Assembly (NCBI GenBank): GCA_019316985.1
Contig: CP079215.1
Location: forward strand, 930,001 to 994,000
Source: Paraniabella defluvii
Lineage (GTDB): Bacteria; Bacteroidota; Bacteroidia; Chitinophagales; Chitinophagaceae
Length of the DNA: 64,000 bases
Direction: 5' to 3'
The translations under genes and the position numbers were made by a program. Positions 11,419 to 22,411 of this stretch are shown one piece after another; position 1 is the first letter of the stretch, and every line of letters starts with the position of its first letter. The notes beneath the pieces were generated by a model. It worked only from the letters and a program-made list of their open reading frames with translations, had not been told where the DNA came from and did not search any database.

Positions 11419-12336
11419 CTATTCCACCCTCTCCACTCCATTTTTGGCAATAGTGGTAACATACACATAGTTTTCAATACCTATATCATCGTATACTTTT
11501 TTTCATAATACCGCCTATCATTTGAGCAGTAGCTTCATCTTCACTAAGCATAAAAATTGAAGGGCCTGAACCAGAGATCCCCCGCCCAGGGCTCCTGCTT
11601 CCTTACATTTTGCTTTAACCTCATCAAAAGCGGGAATCAAAATGCTTCGTACAGGTTCAATGATCACGTCTTCCAGGGAGCGCCCGATCAGTCCCCTGTC
11701 GTTATTCATAAAACCGGCCACCAGGCCTGCGATATTTCCCCATTGCTTAATCGCGTCTTTTAAAAACACCTGTTTGCGTAATATCTGCCGCGCATCGGCC
11801 GTACGTACTTCTATCTGCGGGTGCACTACTGTTACAAACAGGTCGGGACTGGCTATCGGCACAATATCGAGCGGATGTATAGAGCGGATCAATGTGATGC
11901 CACCCAATATGCAAGGCGTTATATTATCTGCATGCTTTACGCCGGTTGCAAGCTTTTCACCAATCATGGCTAATTGCACCAGGTCATCGGTAGAGAAAAT
12001 ATCGCCCAGCAACAGGTTAGCCCCTACTGCCGCACCCGCCGCGCTTGCGGCGCTAGAACCTAAACCACTACCAGGCTTAATGTGCTTTTCTATGGTTACT
12101 TTAATTCCCTTGTTAAAGCCTGCTTTTTCCAGTGCAGCCAGTAATACCACACCGGCCACATTTTCTCCGGCTCAGTAGGCAAGTTAAAGTTGTCACGGTT
12201 CTCTATAACAACACCGGGCTGGTCTATAATTTCAAACTCCATTATTACCATAGGGTGCTTTTAATGCCAACCCCAATATATCAAAACCACATACCAGATT
12301 GGCTACAGTTCCGGGAGACTTTATTTTTACTTTCAT
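11419..12336 (-). CDS. thrB: Homoserine kinase
   Basis: GHMP-family kinase that phosphorylates homoserine, the step before threonine synthase. The start MKVKIKSPGTVANLVCGFDILG is at 12336. The ATP-binding loop is KPGSGLGSSAASAAGAA. The C-terminal ISGSGPSIFML and the tail ending KNGVERVE put the true stop at 11419. Repaired length is about 306 residues, normal. Frame breaks lie near 12160 and 12250 and in A- and G-runs nearer the end. The start is 17 bases downstream of the thrA stop, so the two are probably co-translated. Confidence 0.93.
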
Positions 12337-12352
12337 ATTATGCAATTGAGTT

Positions 12353-14806
12353 TTATATGCTTGCAGCTCTCACTATATCGGCAAATACACCACTGGCGGT
12401 TACATCGGCGCCGGCGCCGGCGCCTTTACTACCAATGGCTGCATAGGATACCGTGAGGTGTAAAACAGTACAACGTTATCTTTCCCGTACAAATGATAGA
12501 GGTCGTTCTCCGGAGCTATATGCTGTAATCCTACAGAAGCTTTGCCTTCATTAAAAGTAGCTACAAATTTTAATTTACAGTTTTGCGCATTGGCCTCATC
12601 GAGCAGTTTTTTAAAATGAGCTTCGTAACGGTGCATGCAGGCATAAAAAGCTTCTACATCTCCTTCCATACACTCCCCGGGTAAAAACCCGTTATTGTCA
12701 ATATCTTCCATCTGCATTTCATGACCCGCCTCACGTGCCAGGATCAATATCTTCCTCATAACATCGGTACCGCTCAAATCCAGCCTGGGATCAGGCTCTG
12801 TATATCCTTCTTCCTGTGCCTGCTTAACCACATCCGAAAACGGCCGGCTTCCATCGTAATTATTGAATACGAAATTCAATGTTCCGCTTAATACAGCCTC
12901 CATCTTCTTCACTTCATCACCGCTGTATACCAGGTCATTTAAAGTACCTATAATCGGTAAGCCTGCGCCTACATTGGTTTCAAATAAGAACTTACAGTTA
13001 AACTCCCTGGCCAGGTCTTTTAATCTCTTATAGTTCGTATAATCAGAAGAAGCTGCAATTTTATTACAAGCTACCACTGATATACTTTTTTGCAGCAACC
13101 GGTCATAGATAGCCGCCACATCTGGATTAGCTGTTATGTCTACAAAAATGGAGTTGCGCAGGTTCTTTTCTATAACATGATCCACAAATAAAGGCAAAGA
13201 TGCTTTTTCACCCTGTTGCAGCTCCTGCTGCCAGTTATCTAATGCAATACCTTTTTCGTTCAGCACCATGTTGCGGCTATTGCTGATACCAATAATATTG
13301 ATCTTTATCTTAAGATGCTCCTGCAGTGAAGCCAACTGCTTTCCTATTTGCTGTAATAGCTTAGAACCTACATTACCCACGCCGGCAATGAATAAATGTA
13401 CCTGCTTGAATGTAGTTTCAAAGAAATCCTCATGCAAAACATTGATCGCCTTACGTACATCTGCAGTAGAGATAACTACGCTGATATTTTTTCGGAAGAA
13501 CCCTGGGCAATAGCACGGATATTGACACCATTACGCCCCAATGCGCCAAACATTTTACCGCTCACGCCCGGATGGCTCCTCATCTGCTCTCCTACCAAGG
13601 CTACAATAGAAAGATCAGTTTCCACTTTCAATGGTTCTACTTTTTGCAATGCCAGCTCATTGGCAAAAGCATCGTCTATTGCCTGCTTCGCCGCTTCCGC
13701 TCTCGACGCATCAATAGCCACACATATAGAATGCTCTGAAGAGCTTTGTGTAATTAAAATAACATTGATCTGTTCATTACTTAATGCTTCAAACAGTCTT
13801 TTGGAGAAACCCGGGATACCTACCATACCGCTTCCTTCCAGGCTTAGCAAAGCCAGGTTGTTGATGCTGGAAATACCACGGATAATATTACCGTCAGATT
13901 GAGCTGCAGAACGCTCGTTATTGAGTACCAGCGTACCGGCATCCTCAGGGGCAAAAGTATTTTTAATCCATACCGGAATATTGCGGGTCATTACCGGCTG
14001 CAAGGTAGGCGGGTAAATTACTTTAGCTCCAAAATGCGACAGCTCCATTGCCTCCCCGTAAGAAATCTTTTCAATTACTTTAGCATTGGCCGCCAGGCGC
14101 GGATCAGCGGTCATCATACCGCTTACATCAGTCCAGATCTCGAGCACCTCAGCGTTTAATGCTGCAGCAATAATAGCGGCAGTATAATCAGAACCTCCAC
14201 GACCAATAGTAGTAGTAATTCCTTCTGCATTGCTGGCAATAAAGCCGGAACAATGCAAAGCGATTGCTGCAGGCTATTAAAAAACTCAGTAATTTTAGAC
14301 TGTGTTATTTCAAAATTAACCTGTGCCTGCGTATAATTGCTATTGGTTGTAATCAACTGGCGGGAGTCTTTCCAGTGCACATCCACCTGATCAAACCGGA
14401 GCTTCTCAGCTATAATCTGGGACGACAGCCACTCGCCATAACTCGCCAAACGATCTTTGGTGCGGGGTGTTATTTCGCTCAAAAGAAAAATACCATTACA
14501 GATATCTTCTATTTCGTTGATAGAAGTTTTAACAAGACTTAGCAGCTGGCTTTGATGCGCAACGGGTATCAGGCTCTTTACCGCATCAAAATGCCGTTTC
14601 TCTATTTCGGCAATCGTTTGTTTGTAGTCTTCGTTACCTTTGGCAGCATTATTGGCTGCCTGCAATAGCATGTCTGTTACACCGCCAAGGGCCGATACCA
14701 CCACGATAGTTTTGTCTTTATTTATGGCATTTTTTACAATAGAAGCTACTTTGTTTATATTTTCAGCATTGGCTACCGAAGTACCGCCAAATTTTAAAAC
14801 CTGCAT
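12353..14806 (-). CDS. thrA: Bifunctional aspartokinase I/homoserine dehydrogenase I
   Basis: Catalyses the first and third steps of threonine synthesis from aspartate. The N-terminal kinase has MQVLKFGGTSVANAENI and TTTIGRGGSDYTAA. Two ACT-type regulatory segments follow (SLEGSGMVGIPG, ALVGEQMRSHPGVSG). The C-terminal dehydrogenase has VHLFIAGVGNVGSKLLQQ and NVGAGLPIIGTLNDL. Repaired length is about 818 residues, as expected for the fused enzyme. Breaks include a lost G near 14255, a lost A near 13490 and a lost G near 12420. Feedback inhibition by threonine is known for the family; transcription is probably attenuated by the leader peptide at 14890-14970. Confidence 0.95.
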
Positions 14807-14882
14807 GGTTTATAACAATTAAAATATTAAGGATGATTTATCAGGAACGGCCTCATTGGCCCAGGTGGTGATATGACAAAGT

Positions 14883-14901
14883 ACAACCCTTAACGGGTTG
14901 T
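14883..14901 (-). promoter_or_regulatory. Attenuator-like hairpin in the thr operon leader
   Basis: Perfect 7-bp stem ACAACCC/GGGTTGT with a five-base loop that contains the stop codon of the leader peptide. A competing pairing exists upstream (GTTGTAG with CTACAAC inside the leader ORF). Only a weak T-run (ACTTTG) follows, so it is not a textbook intrinsic terminator. Confidence 0.5.
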
Positions 14902-14970
14902 GGTAATAGTTGTAGTGGTAGCAGTTGCTACAACGTAAACCTGGCTGATATGTGTATAGTTATTATACAT
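14890..14970 (-). CDS. thrL: Threonine-rich leader peptide of the thrABC operon (26 residues)
   Basis: A 26-codon ORF starts at the ATG at 14970 and stops at 14890, 83 bases before thrA. Residues 16-25 read TATTTTITTT, so eight of ten consecutive codons are Thr and one is Ile. The peptide contains nine Thr in all. This is the classic composition of an amino-acid attenuation leader, as in enterobacterial thrL. The stop codon sits in the loop of the hairpin at 14883-14901. Ribosome stalling on Thr codons when charged tRNA-Thr is scarce would be expected to change folding ahead of thrA. The ORF and its position are seen directly; the mechanism is inferred. Confidence 0.78.
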   Translation of the reverse strand: MYNNYTHISQVYVVATATTTTITTTR

Positions 14971-14978
14971 GAACCTGC

Positions 14979-15010
14979 ACAAGATAAGACAGGATTAAAA
15001 TACAAACAAA
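14979..15010 (-). promoter_or_regulatory. Possible Bacteroidota-type promoter of the thr operon
   Basis: On the minus strand TTTG (15007-15010) is followed after 20 bases by TATCTTGT (14979-14986), one mismatch from the TAnnTTTG -7 element. This would place the transcript start only a few bases before the leader ATG. Confidence 0.3.
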
Positions 15011-15037
15011 TATTTTTAGGCACCCTTATATTCAGAC

Positions 15038-16393
15038 CTAATATTTCCGCGTGCTGATAACATTTTCGGGAAGGTTGAGATGATTCCAGTCTTTGTGAAG
15101 CGCCATTGCCGCTCCCATAGCAGTAGCCTGGGATACAGAAGCCGCAAACACCTCCGTTTGCGGATATGCCTCCGCTAACAACTGCATATAAGTTTCATTT
15201 TTGCAAAACCTCCGTCTACAAAAATTTTCTTCACCTTATCGTTAAAGACAAGATCGGTAGAACGTTTTTGAGCTACCACTACCTGCCTGATGAAATTAAT
15301 GTACGCAGCCTCGTAGCTGATGTAGTTAGCCACATCAAAATCATTCAGGTCTTCTAAGACAGGCTCATCTTTCAAAAGGCTTTTATCATAGGCGATTTTT
15401 TCAAAGTAATTAGGCACTTCAACAAAATACCCTGATAATTTTTAATGACCTGCTCGTGGGCATACCCCGCAAACAAACGTGACGATTTTACAGTGCCACC
15501 CTCGTAAGTCATATAACAAAGACAATCTTTTTCCAGCTCGTCTTTTGTTAATGGCTCATTATTAAAAGCATTCATGCTGATACACCAGGTGCCTGTTGAG
15601 ATCAGTAAAAAGGTTCATTTACATTTTGAATATAAGGAATAAAAGCTGCTGAGCTATCATGTAAACCAATACCGCATTTAAGCGGTTTACCGTTGTAAAC
15701 AATATCCAATGCCCTGGCCGAAGAAAAAACAGGAGCAAGCTTTTTATCAATCCCTTCTTTTACTACCCAATCGTGATAATTATTCTTTTCATAATCCCAT
15801 AAAGCGGTATGGCAGCCAATGCTGGTTATATCTGAGTATTTCCGGCCACTGATAAGGAAGCTCAGGTATTGTGGAAAATGGAGAGAGGTAGCTGTTTTTT
15901 CAAACAACTTTGCTTTATCGTATTTTAAAGAATAAAGCTGCAGCCCTGAATTAAGATTTCCAAGCGCCGGCGACGCGGTTGCAATGGCTACTTCTTCTTT
16001 TGTTCCGTAAGTGTCATAAAACTGCTGTTCTGTTTTTGAAGGAAAGGGCTTAAGATAATTGTATAATGGTGTAACCGGGTAGCCTCTTTCATCCAGGTGT
16101 ACAAAGCTGGCGCCATATGCGGAAAAGTTAATTGCCTTGATATCGTAAGTATTGCTGTCAATATATTTGTTTAATGTATCAAGCACCCACCTGCGCAATG
16201 CCCGTATATCCTCGCAGGCAAATCCATCCTCATCTTCAATCTCGGCAAAATTTACAGATACTTCTTCTACAATTTTATAGTCTTCATTAAACAGGAAAAA
16301 CTTTTTATTTGTTTTTCCAATATCGAATATCGCAATAACAGGAATCAAAACAATTGAGATTTGAGATTTGAGATTTGAGATTTTTGCACTCAA
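15038..16393 (-). CDS. rhaB: L-rhamnulokinase (FGGY carbohydrate kinase)
   Basis: Phosphorylates L-rhamnulose to L-rhamnulose 1-phosphate. It has PVIAIFDIGKTNKKFFLF (phosphate-binding start), NFSAYGASFVHLD, GLHDSSAAF, LISTGTWC and KIFVDGGFAKN, all typical of Bacteroidota FGGY kinases in rhamnose operons. Repaired length is about 440-450 residues. There are breaks near 15190, 15430 and 15600. No ATG is in frame at the 5' end. TTG at 16393 would make the protein begin inside the TTGAGAT repeat, whereas TTG at 16348, just before IPVIAIFDIG, fits the family better. It is the last gene of the rhamnose operon. Confidence 0.87.
16354..16381. repeat. Four perfect tandem copies of TTGAGAT at the rhaB 5' end
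   Basis: Four head-to-tail heptamers followed by a T-run, sitting where the rhaB start should be. The related unit TTTATGATTTGAGA occurs twice upstream of sdhA (about 998-1045). Confidence 0.7.
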
Positions 16394-16435
16394 TTCTCAA
16401 ACCGTGAAAAATTGTAATCGCTAAGCCAACAAAGA

Positions 16436-17708
16436 TTATAGCCCGGTTGCTACCGTTTGCTCTCCTCTTTTGCCAATCAGCTGCTGCCTGATTTGCTGCT
16501 CTCTGTACAGGCCAAGCGGGTTTAGCGCGGCGCCGGCTCTTAACCGGGCCTCCGCCACTACCGGGCGCAGATCGGTGCGATAAGCATCCTGTAAGATCTC
16601 CTGTGCTCCGGCTACATCATTGTTGAGCTGGGCATCGTTCAGCGCTTTGCTGTTTACCAGTAAAGCCTGCGCATAGGCCAGTTTAATGGCTTCCACACTT
16701 TGTAAAAGGTCTTCCAGCGGATCTTTAATATTATGGCTGGCATCGATCATCCATCCCAGGTCTGTAGCATGGTTCAATCCACGTGCATCCATACCTTCCA
16801 CCAGTTCTTTAAATATCAGGAACAGCTGGTAGGGCTTGATGCTTCCTACGGTCAGATCATCATCGCCATACTTACTGTCATTAAAATGGAAGCCTCCTAA
16901 TTTTTGCTCATTCAACAAAAGAGCAACGATCTGTTCTATATTAGCATTAGGCAAATGGTGCCCCAGGTCAACCAGGGTATATGCTTTTTCGCCCAGCTTA
17001 TTAGCATACAATAAGGATTGCCCCCAATCACCTACAGTTGTTGAATAGAAATTGGGCTCGAATGCTTTGTACTCTACAAATATTTTCCAATCATCCGGCA
17101 AGGCATCGTATACGCTTTGCAGGCTCTCCAATGTATTGTTAAATGCGTTTCGGAAATTCAACTGTCCCGGGAAGCTGGATCCGTCCGCTAACCAAACGGT
17201 TAAAGAAGTAGAACCCAATTCCTGTCCATATTTAATTACTTCAATATTGTGATCAACCGCCTGCTGACGTACCCCTTTGTCTACATGCTGCATGGAGCCA
17301 AATTTATAGCTCAGCTTTTGGTCTTTCTGGTCCTGGAAAGTATTCGAGTTCATCGCATCAAACTTCAGGTCGAAATCGGCCGCAAGGCTTTTAATAGCTT
17401 TGGCATCTTTGGGAATATCCCAGGAATATGTAAAGAAACCGCACCACTGCTGCGATTGAGCTGGTGCAGCAATCCAATATCCTCAATTTTTTCTTCCAGG
17501 GTGGAAGGTTCTCCTCCACCACTAAAGCGGCCAAATCTTGTACCCCCGCTTCCCAGCGCCCACGATGGGATGGCTACCTGGAAATCTGTCAGTTTCTTAA
17601 TAATGCCTTCCGCATCAGGAATGGTTCCTGATACATAATCAAAGCTTTTTTATGCTTTGTTAATCCTTTCTCGTTATGTGCATCTATCTGCGATTTATTA
17701 AGAATCAT
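16436..17708 (-). CDS. rhaI: L-rhamnose isomerase (xylose-isomerase-like TIM barrel)
   Basis: Converts L-rhamnose to L-rhamnulose. Visible are MILNKSQIDAHNEKG at the start, YVSGTIPDAEGIIKKL, PSWALGSGGTRFGRF, VEYKAFEPNFYSTT, VDLGHHLPNANIEQ, GGFHFNDSKYGDDDL and a C-terminal GLYREQQIRQQLIG. The acidic and His residues that bind metal lie in these blocks. Repaired length is about 424 residues, matching the Bacteroidota RhaI type rather than E. coli RhaA. Breaks are near 17400 and 17640. It is separated from the upstream aldolase gene by 213 bases containing a palindrome, so it may also have its own promoter. Confidence 0.9.
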
Positions 17709-17749
17709 GAATCAGAATGTTTTTGATATTAACTAATAATTTTTTTATA

Positions 17750-17768
17750 ACAACCGTTGTGCGGTTGT
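17750..17768. promoter_or_regulatory. Palindrome ACAACCG-n5-CGGTTGT upstream of rhaI
   Basis: A perfect 7-bp inverted repeat with a five-base spacer, 41 bases before the rhaI start. The run next to it in the direction of transcription is A-rich, so it is not a terminator. A regulator binding site or a 5' leader hairpin is more likely. Confidence 0.4.
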
Positions 17769-17921
17769 GTTGCAATTTCTTAAGGTTTCATTACCTTTTT
17801 AACCCCAGCAAGGCGTTAAAGCACCGTATTATACAAAACTTTAAAAAACGGGTTAGCCGACTGGAAAATCACCAACCCTTGTTGCTTTGCTATATGAAGA
17901 ATTTTACATTCAATGTTTTGC

Positions 17922-20041
17922 CTACCTCACAAAAGCCTGCGCCACACCGCCATCTACATTCAGGATATTGCCGGTTGATTTATTCAGCAAGCCGCTCACA
18001 AATACGAAGCATGCATTGGCGATATCGTCCGGAAGAATGATCTCGTTCATCAAGGTACGTTTTGCATAATAAGCTGGTAATTCTGCAACCGTAATACCAT
18101 AAGCTTTGGCGCGACCTTCGGCCCAGCCACCTGCCCAGATATTGGAATCGGAGATCACCGCATCGGGGTTCACGGTATTTACGCGTATCTTATCACCGCC
18201 CAATTCGGCAGACAACAAGCGTGAAAGATGAGCCTGCGCTGCTTTTGCAGAACCGTAGCCGGCATTATTAGGACCTGCTACTATTGAATTCTTAGAAACA
18301 ATATTGATGATATCGCCGCCAATAGCCTGCTTACGCATTATCTTAACGGCTTCTTTCGATACCATAAACTGGCCTTTCACCAGGATATCATACAAGCGGT
18401 CCCACTCCTCGATAGAATGTTCTGCTATACTTTTCGAAATACTGATGCCCGCATTATTAACGATAATATCCACGCCGCCGAAGGCCAGGGCTGTATTGGC
18501 CAGCGCCGCCTCTATAGATGCCGCATCGGTTACATTGAGGGTTACTGATGCTGTAGAATCCTTACCAAAAGCTTTCCGGAACTCTTCAGTAGTTGCATCA
18601 ATTCTTTCCTGGTTAATATCATTTATTATTACACAAGCACCTTCCGCCACAAATTTCTTAGCAATTGCCTTACCAATACCGCCACCGCTACCGGTGATCA
18701 GTGCAATACGGCCGCTCAAAGGCTTGGGTTTCGGCATACGCTGCAGCTTTGCTTCTTCCAGCAACCAGTATTCGATATTAAAGGCTTCCTGCCTCGGTAA
18801 AGAAGTATATTCGGAGATGGCCTCAGCGCCACGCATTACGTTAATCGCATTCGTGTAAAATTCCGCAGCTACCCTTGCTGTTTGTTTATCTTTTGCAAAG
18901 GCAAACATACCAACGCCGGGATAGATGATGATCACCGGGTTTGCATCGCGCATAGCCGGGCTATTCGGGTGCTTGCAGGTGTTATAGTACTCTTCGTACA
19001 TTTTACGGTAATCTTCAAATAAAGGAGCGATCTTTTCTTTTACTGCCGCTACATCATCCAGGTTTTCATCTGTTGCCAGGTTCAACACCAGTGGACTGAT
19101 CTTCGTACGCAGGAAGTGATCAGGGCAGGAAGTTCCCAAAGGAGCTAATCTTTCGAGGTCGTTGGAGTTGATGTATTGCAATACACGATCGTCATCCGTA
19201 AAATGACCGATCATCTTTATATTGGATGAGCAGAAGCCACGAAGCACAGGTGCTAAAGCTGCGGCTTTGTTCAAACGCGCTTCTTTAGGAAGCGACTGGA
19301 TTTTTTCACCGCCAAAAACAGGTCCTTTTTTACCTAAGTTTTGTTCGATATACTCCGCACATTTCTCAATTACCTCCAATGTATTCAGGTAGCTTTCATA
19401 AGCGGTATCGCCCCAGGTAAACAAGCCGTGAGACCCCAGCATAATACCACGGATACCCGGATTTTCATCCAGGCATTGCTTTAGCATCAGGCCCAATTCA
19501 AAGCCTGGTTTTTGCCAGGAACCCAACCAATAGTACCACCAAACAGCTCTTCCGTTATTTTTTTACCATCTTTAGCTGCTGCAATAGCTATAGCTGCATC
19601 GGGATGCAAATGATCTATATGTTTGAAAGGTAAGAAACCATGTAAAGGCGTATCAATAGAAGGCGCTTTGGAATTCAGATCATAAATGCAATGATTAAAA
19701 AGCTCTACCATTTCGTCTTCATATTCCAAACCACGGTATACATTTTTAAGGCTGCGTAATTTATCTACATACAAAGCAGCCAGGCCGTTTCTCTTCAATG
19801 TTCCAAGGTCGCCCCCGCTTCCTTTTACCCACATCACCTCTGTTTCTTCGCCCGTAAGCGGATCTTTAGCGAAAGCCTTGCACGACGTATTTCCGCCTCC
19901 GTAGTTGGTAAGACGTAAATCTGCTCCTAATAAATTAGAACGATAAATCAGCAGCGCTACCTCATCTCCCGCGAGTTCTGCAGCTTTTGCTTCATCCCAT
20001 AAATAGCTTACGTGTTTGAAAGTCCTTGTGTCTGTTGCCAT
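17922..20041 (-). CDS. rhaEW: Bifunctional rhamnulose-1-phosphate aldolase/short-chain dehydrogenase
   Basis: Splits L-rhamnulose 1-phosphate into dihydroxyacetone phosphate and L-lactaldehyde; the fused dehydrogenase is thought to oxidise the lactaldehyde. The N-terminal class II aldolase part has NYGGGNTSCKAF, DTPLHGFLPFKHIDHLHPDA and GSHGLFTWGDTAYESY. The C-terminal SDR part has LITGSGGGIGKAIAKKF (NAD binding), NNAGIS and YGSAKAA (catalytic Tyr and Lys). Repaired length is about 706 residues, usual for this fusion. One break occurs near 19510. It is second in the operon, 58 bases after rhaT. Confidence 0.92.
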
Positions 20042-20099
20042 AACGATCTTGTTTGTGTGCTCTCTTATAAGAGACTATATTTTTATCCTTTTTACTTAG

Positions 20100-21222
20100 T
20101 TATTTCATCGAGTTGCCCCAACCCACCAGCAATACCGAGGCCAGTATTACGATGATGCCCAATATAACGGTCATCATCGTCTTTTTACTTACACCTTTCC
20201 ACTCTTTCAATATTAGTCCCCACACATTGGCGATCAATATAATGAAGGCCATATGAAGGATCCATGAGCTGGGACCGTTACCCATTTTACTTTCACCCAT
20301 TCCGTAGAAGAAGAATTGTAAGAACCAGGTGGTACCAGCCAGCGCGCAGAAAATAATATTCTTTAAAACGGGCACTTTTGAATTGGTATAATCACCAAAG
20401 GTTTTATTGCGCGCGTTCAATATTAAACACCATATCAGGTTGGTAGTAAGTCCGCCCCAGAGTATGATGATATAGGAAACATTGTTCTGGTACAAGAACT
20501 CGCCCTGACCGGGATTAGCGGCTTTCCATAACTCATTGGCTGTATCAGCCATTGGTTTCGCTGCTTCTATTCCAAAGTTAAAGCAGGCGCTTAATACACC
20601 TGAGATAATAGCCACTATAATACCCAACCCGAACTTATACTCATCTTTACCTGAGAGGTGAGCTTCCGAATCGGCATTTCCCACCGCATGAGGGTCTGCG
20701 CTTTTAACACCACTGCCGGCCAGTTCTTTTTCCTTCATCATACCAGCCTTACCGCAAATAATAATACCTGCCACACATACCAGTAAACCGGCTAAAACTG
20801 TTTGCCCCAGGGCGTACCGGTCAGCAATCCAATGGTGTCCTTACCTTCTGCCGGCGTAAACTGGTAGTAGATTGCCGGGATCAAAGCTCCAAACACCATG
20901 CACAATCCGAGTATCACGCTGCTGCCCAGCGAAACACCTAAATATCTCACGCCCAGGCCATACGTTAAACCGCCAATACCCCACAACAAGCCAAATATGA
21001 AAGCAAATCCAAGGGTTGAGCCGTTTGCCTGGCTGATAATTTCAGCAAAATTAGGGATGGTTAACCAGGCGGCTATGGGGGCACTATCAACCAGGAAAAC
21101 AAGCCACCTATCAGCCAATAGGACTCCCAGGCCCATCCTTTTACTTTTTTGTAAGGGATATAAAAACTTCCCGAAGCAAAACCACCTATGAAATGAAAAA
21201 TAACACCTAGTAAAGCGTTCAT
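20100..21222 (-). CDS. rhaT: L-rhamnose/proton symporter
   Basis: Inner-membrane importer of L-rhamnose. The protein starts MNALLGVIFHFIGGFASGSF, a typical RhaT N-terminus. It contains about ten hydrophobic helices, including GGLTYGLGVRYLGVSLGSSVILG and NIIFCALAGTTWFLQFFFYGMG. Repaired length is about 374 residues. Breaks are near 21130 and 20780. It is the first gene of the minus-strand rhaT-rhaEW-rhaI-rhaB unit, and a repeated motif lies 66 bases before its start. Confidence 0.92.
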
Positions 21223-21287
21223 GAATTATATTTTTTCTACAGTAAGCAAATCACCAGAAGCCGAAAATAAATCAATCGAAAAGGTCA

Positions 21288-21306
21288 ACTGTCATGCACT
21301 GTCATG
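21288..21306. promoter_or_regulatory. Direct repeat ACTGTCATG x2 upstream of the rhamnose operon
   Basis: Two identical 9-mers (21288-21296 and 21298-21306) with a 10-base period sit 66-84 bases before the rhaT ATG. On the minus strand they directly precede TTGACC, and a TATTTTCG about 16 bases on resembles a -7 element. This is the arrangement expected of an activator site on one DNA face. Confidence 0.45.
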
Positions 21307-21389
21307 AATTATTGTAATTTTACAAAAATTAAGAAAATGAAATTCTTTATAGTTATTATTAATATATTGCTGTTATAACTCATTACCAC

Positions 21390-22347
21390 TTGCTTTACGC
21401 TTTTCTTAAAATATATGTTCGGTTGGCCATACCTCTTTTTGCCATCCGATCAGTGTTGATAAAAAGCTCATACTCAAAACCCAAGGTCCCCTGCTCATAG
21501 CAAGCAATCACCCCAATTCCTTTCTTGATGCAATTCTTTTTGATATTCTTTTTGATATCCCCGTTACATCACTGGCAAGAGGTGACGCCTTTAAAAACAA
21601 GCGGGTATTCAGCCTGCTGCGATCGCTTAAAATGTTACCGGTTTACCGGATAAGGGAAGGAATCGAAAATCTCAATACCAACTACGATACATTTAATTCC
21701 TGTATCGAGATCTTCAGAAAAAATGAAGGCGTACTGATTTTCAGCGAAGGACTTTGCGTTAATGAGTGGCATTTACGACCGCTTAAAAAAGGCACCGCGC
21801 GGCTGGCCTTTCAGGCATGGGATGCAGCAATTCCGCTAAAAGTATTACCGGCAGGTATTAATTATAGTTCATTTCGCAAGTACGGGAAAAAGGTGGTCAT
21901 CCATTTAGGCGATTTTATAACGGCTGAAACCTTTGATACCGCGACAACAGATGGCGAGAAGAATGTGCTGTTCAATAAAATACTGAAAGACCGGCTGCAA
22001 CCGCTTGTTTACGAAATTGAGCCAGGCGATAAAAAGGAGCTGAATAAGAAATTTGGCACTACTACCAAGGCTACAAAATACATGCTGGCTTTACCAGCGC
22101 TGATTGGAGCCCTGTTACATATGCCTATTTATTGGTTTGCAAAAGGAGTTGTTCGCCTGTTTTTAGTGATACAGATCATCATGATTCGGTGATGCTGGGT
22201 ATCTTACTCCTGACGTATCCCATTTACATGGCGCTGATATTTTGGTTAGGCTGTTGCCGGTTGCCTGGCTTTGCAACGGCGCTAAGTTTGGTTGTATTGC
22301 CTGCTACAGCATACGCTTATACCCGATATGAAATAAGAAAGGGATAA
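21390..22347 (+). CDS. 1-acyl-sn-glycerol-3-phosphate acyltransferase family protein
   Basis: Membrane acyltransferase of the PlsC type, probably in phospholipid or glycolipid synthesis. ASNHPNSFLD is the NHx4D catalytic motif (near residue 38), and LIFSEGLCVNEWHLRPLKKGTARLA matches the motif III region. A hydrophobic C-terminal part contains two or three helices. The frame breaks in a T-run near 21450 and again near 22165, after which the reading continues to the stop at 22347. The start is uncertain: the first start-like codon in frame is TTG at 21390, and an in-frame stop lies 28 bases upstream. It is divergent from rhaT. Confidence 0.8.
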
Positions 22348-22411
22348 CGATCTCCTATACTGTTTTTTAACAGGATTGCTTATATTTATATACATTTTAA
22401 CTAACTAAAAT

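Noticed and set aside
11642..12178. A 178-codon plus-strand open frame
   Set aside because: Antisense to thrB, which has clear GHMP kinase motifs.
16354..16381. CRISPR-like array
   Set aside because: The units are seven bases with no spacers.
17750..17768. Intrinsic terminator before rhaI
   Set aside because: The run after the stem on the transcribed strand is A, not T.
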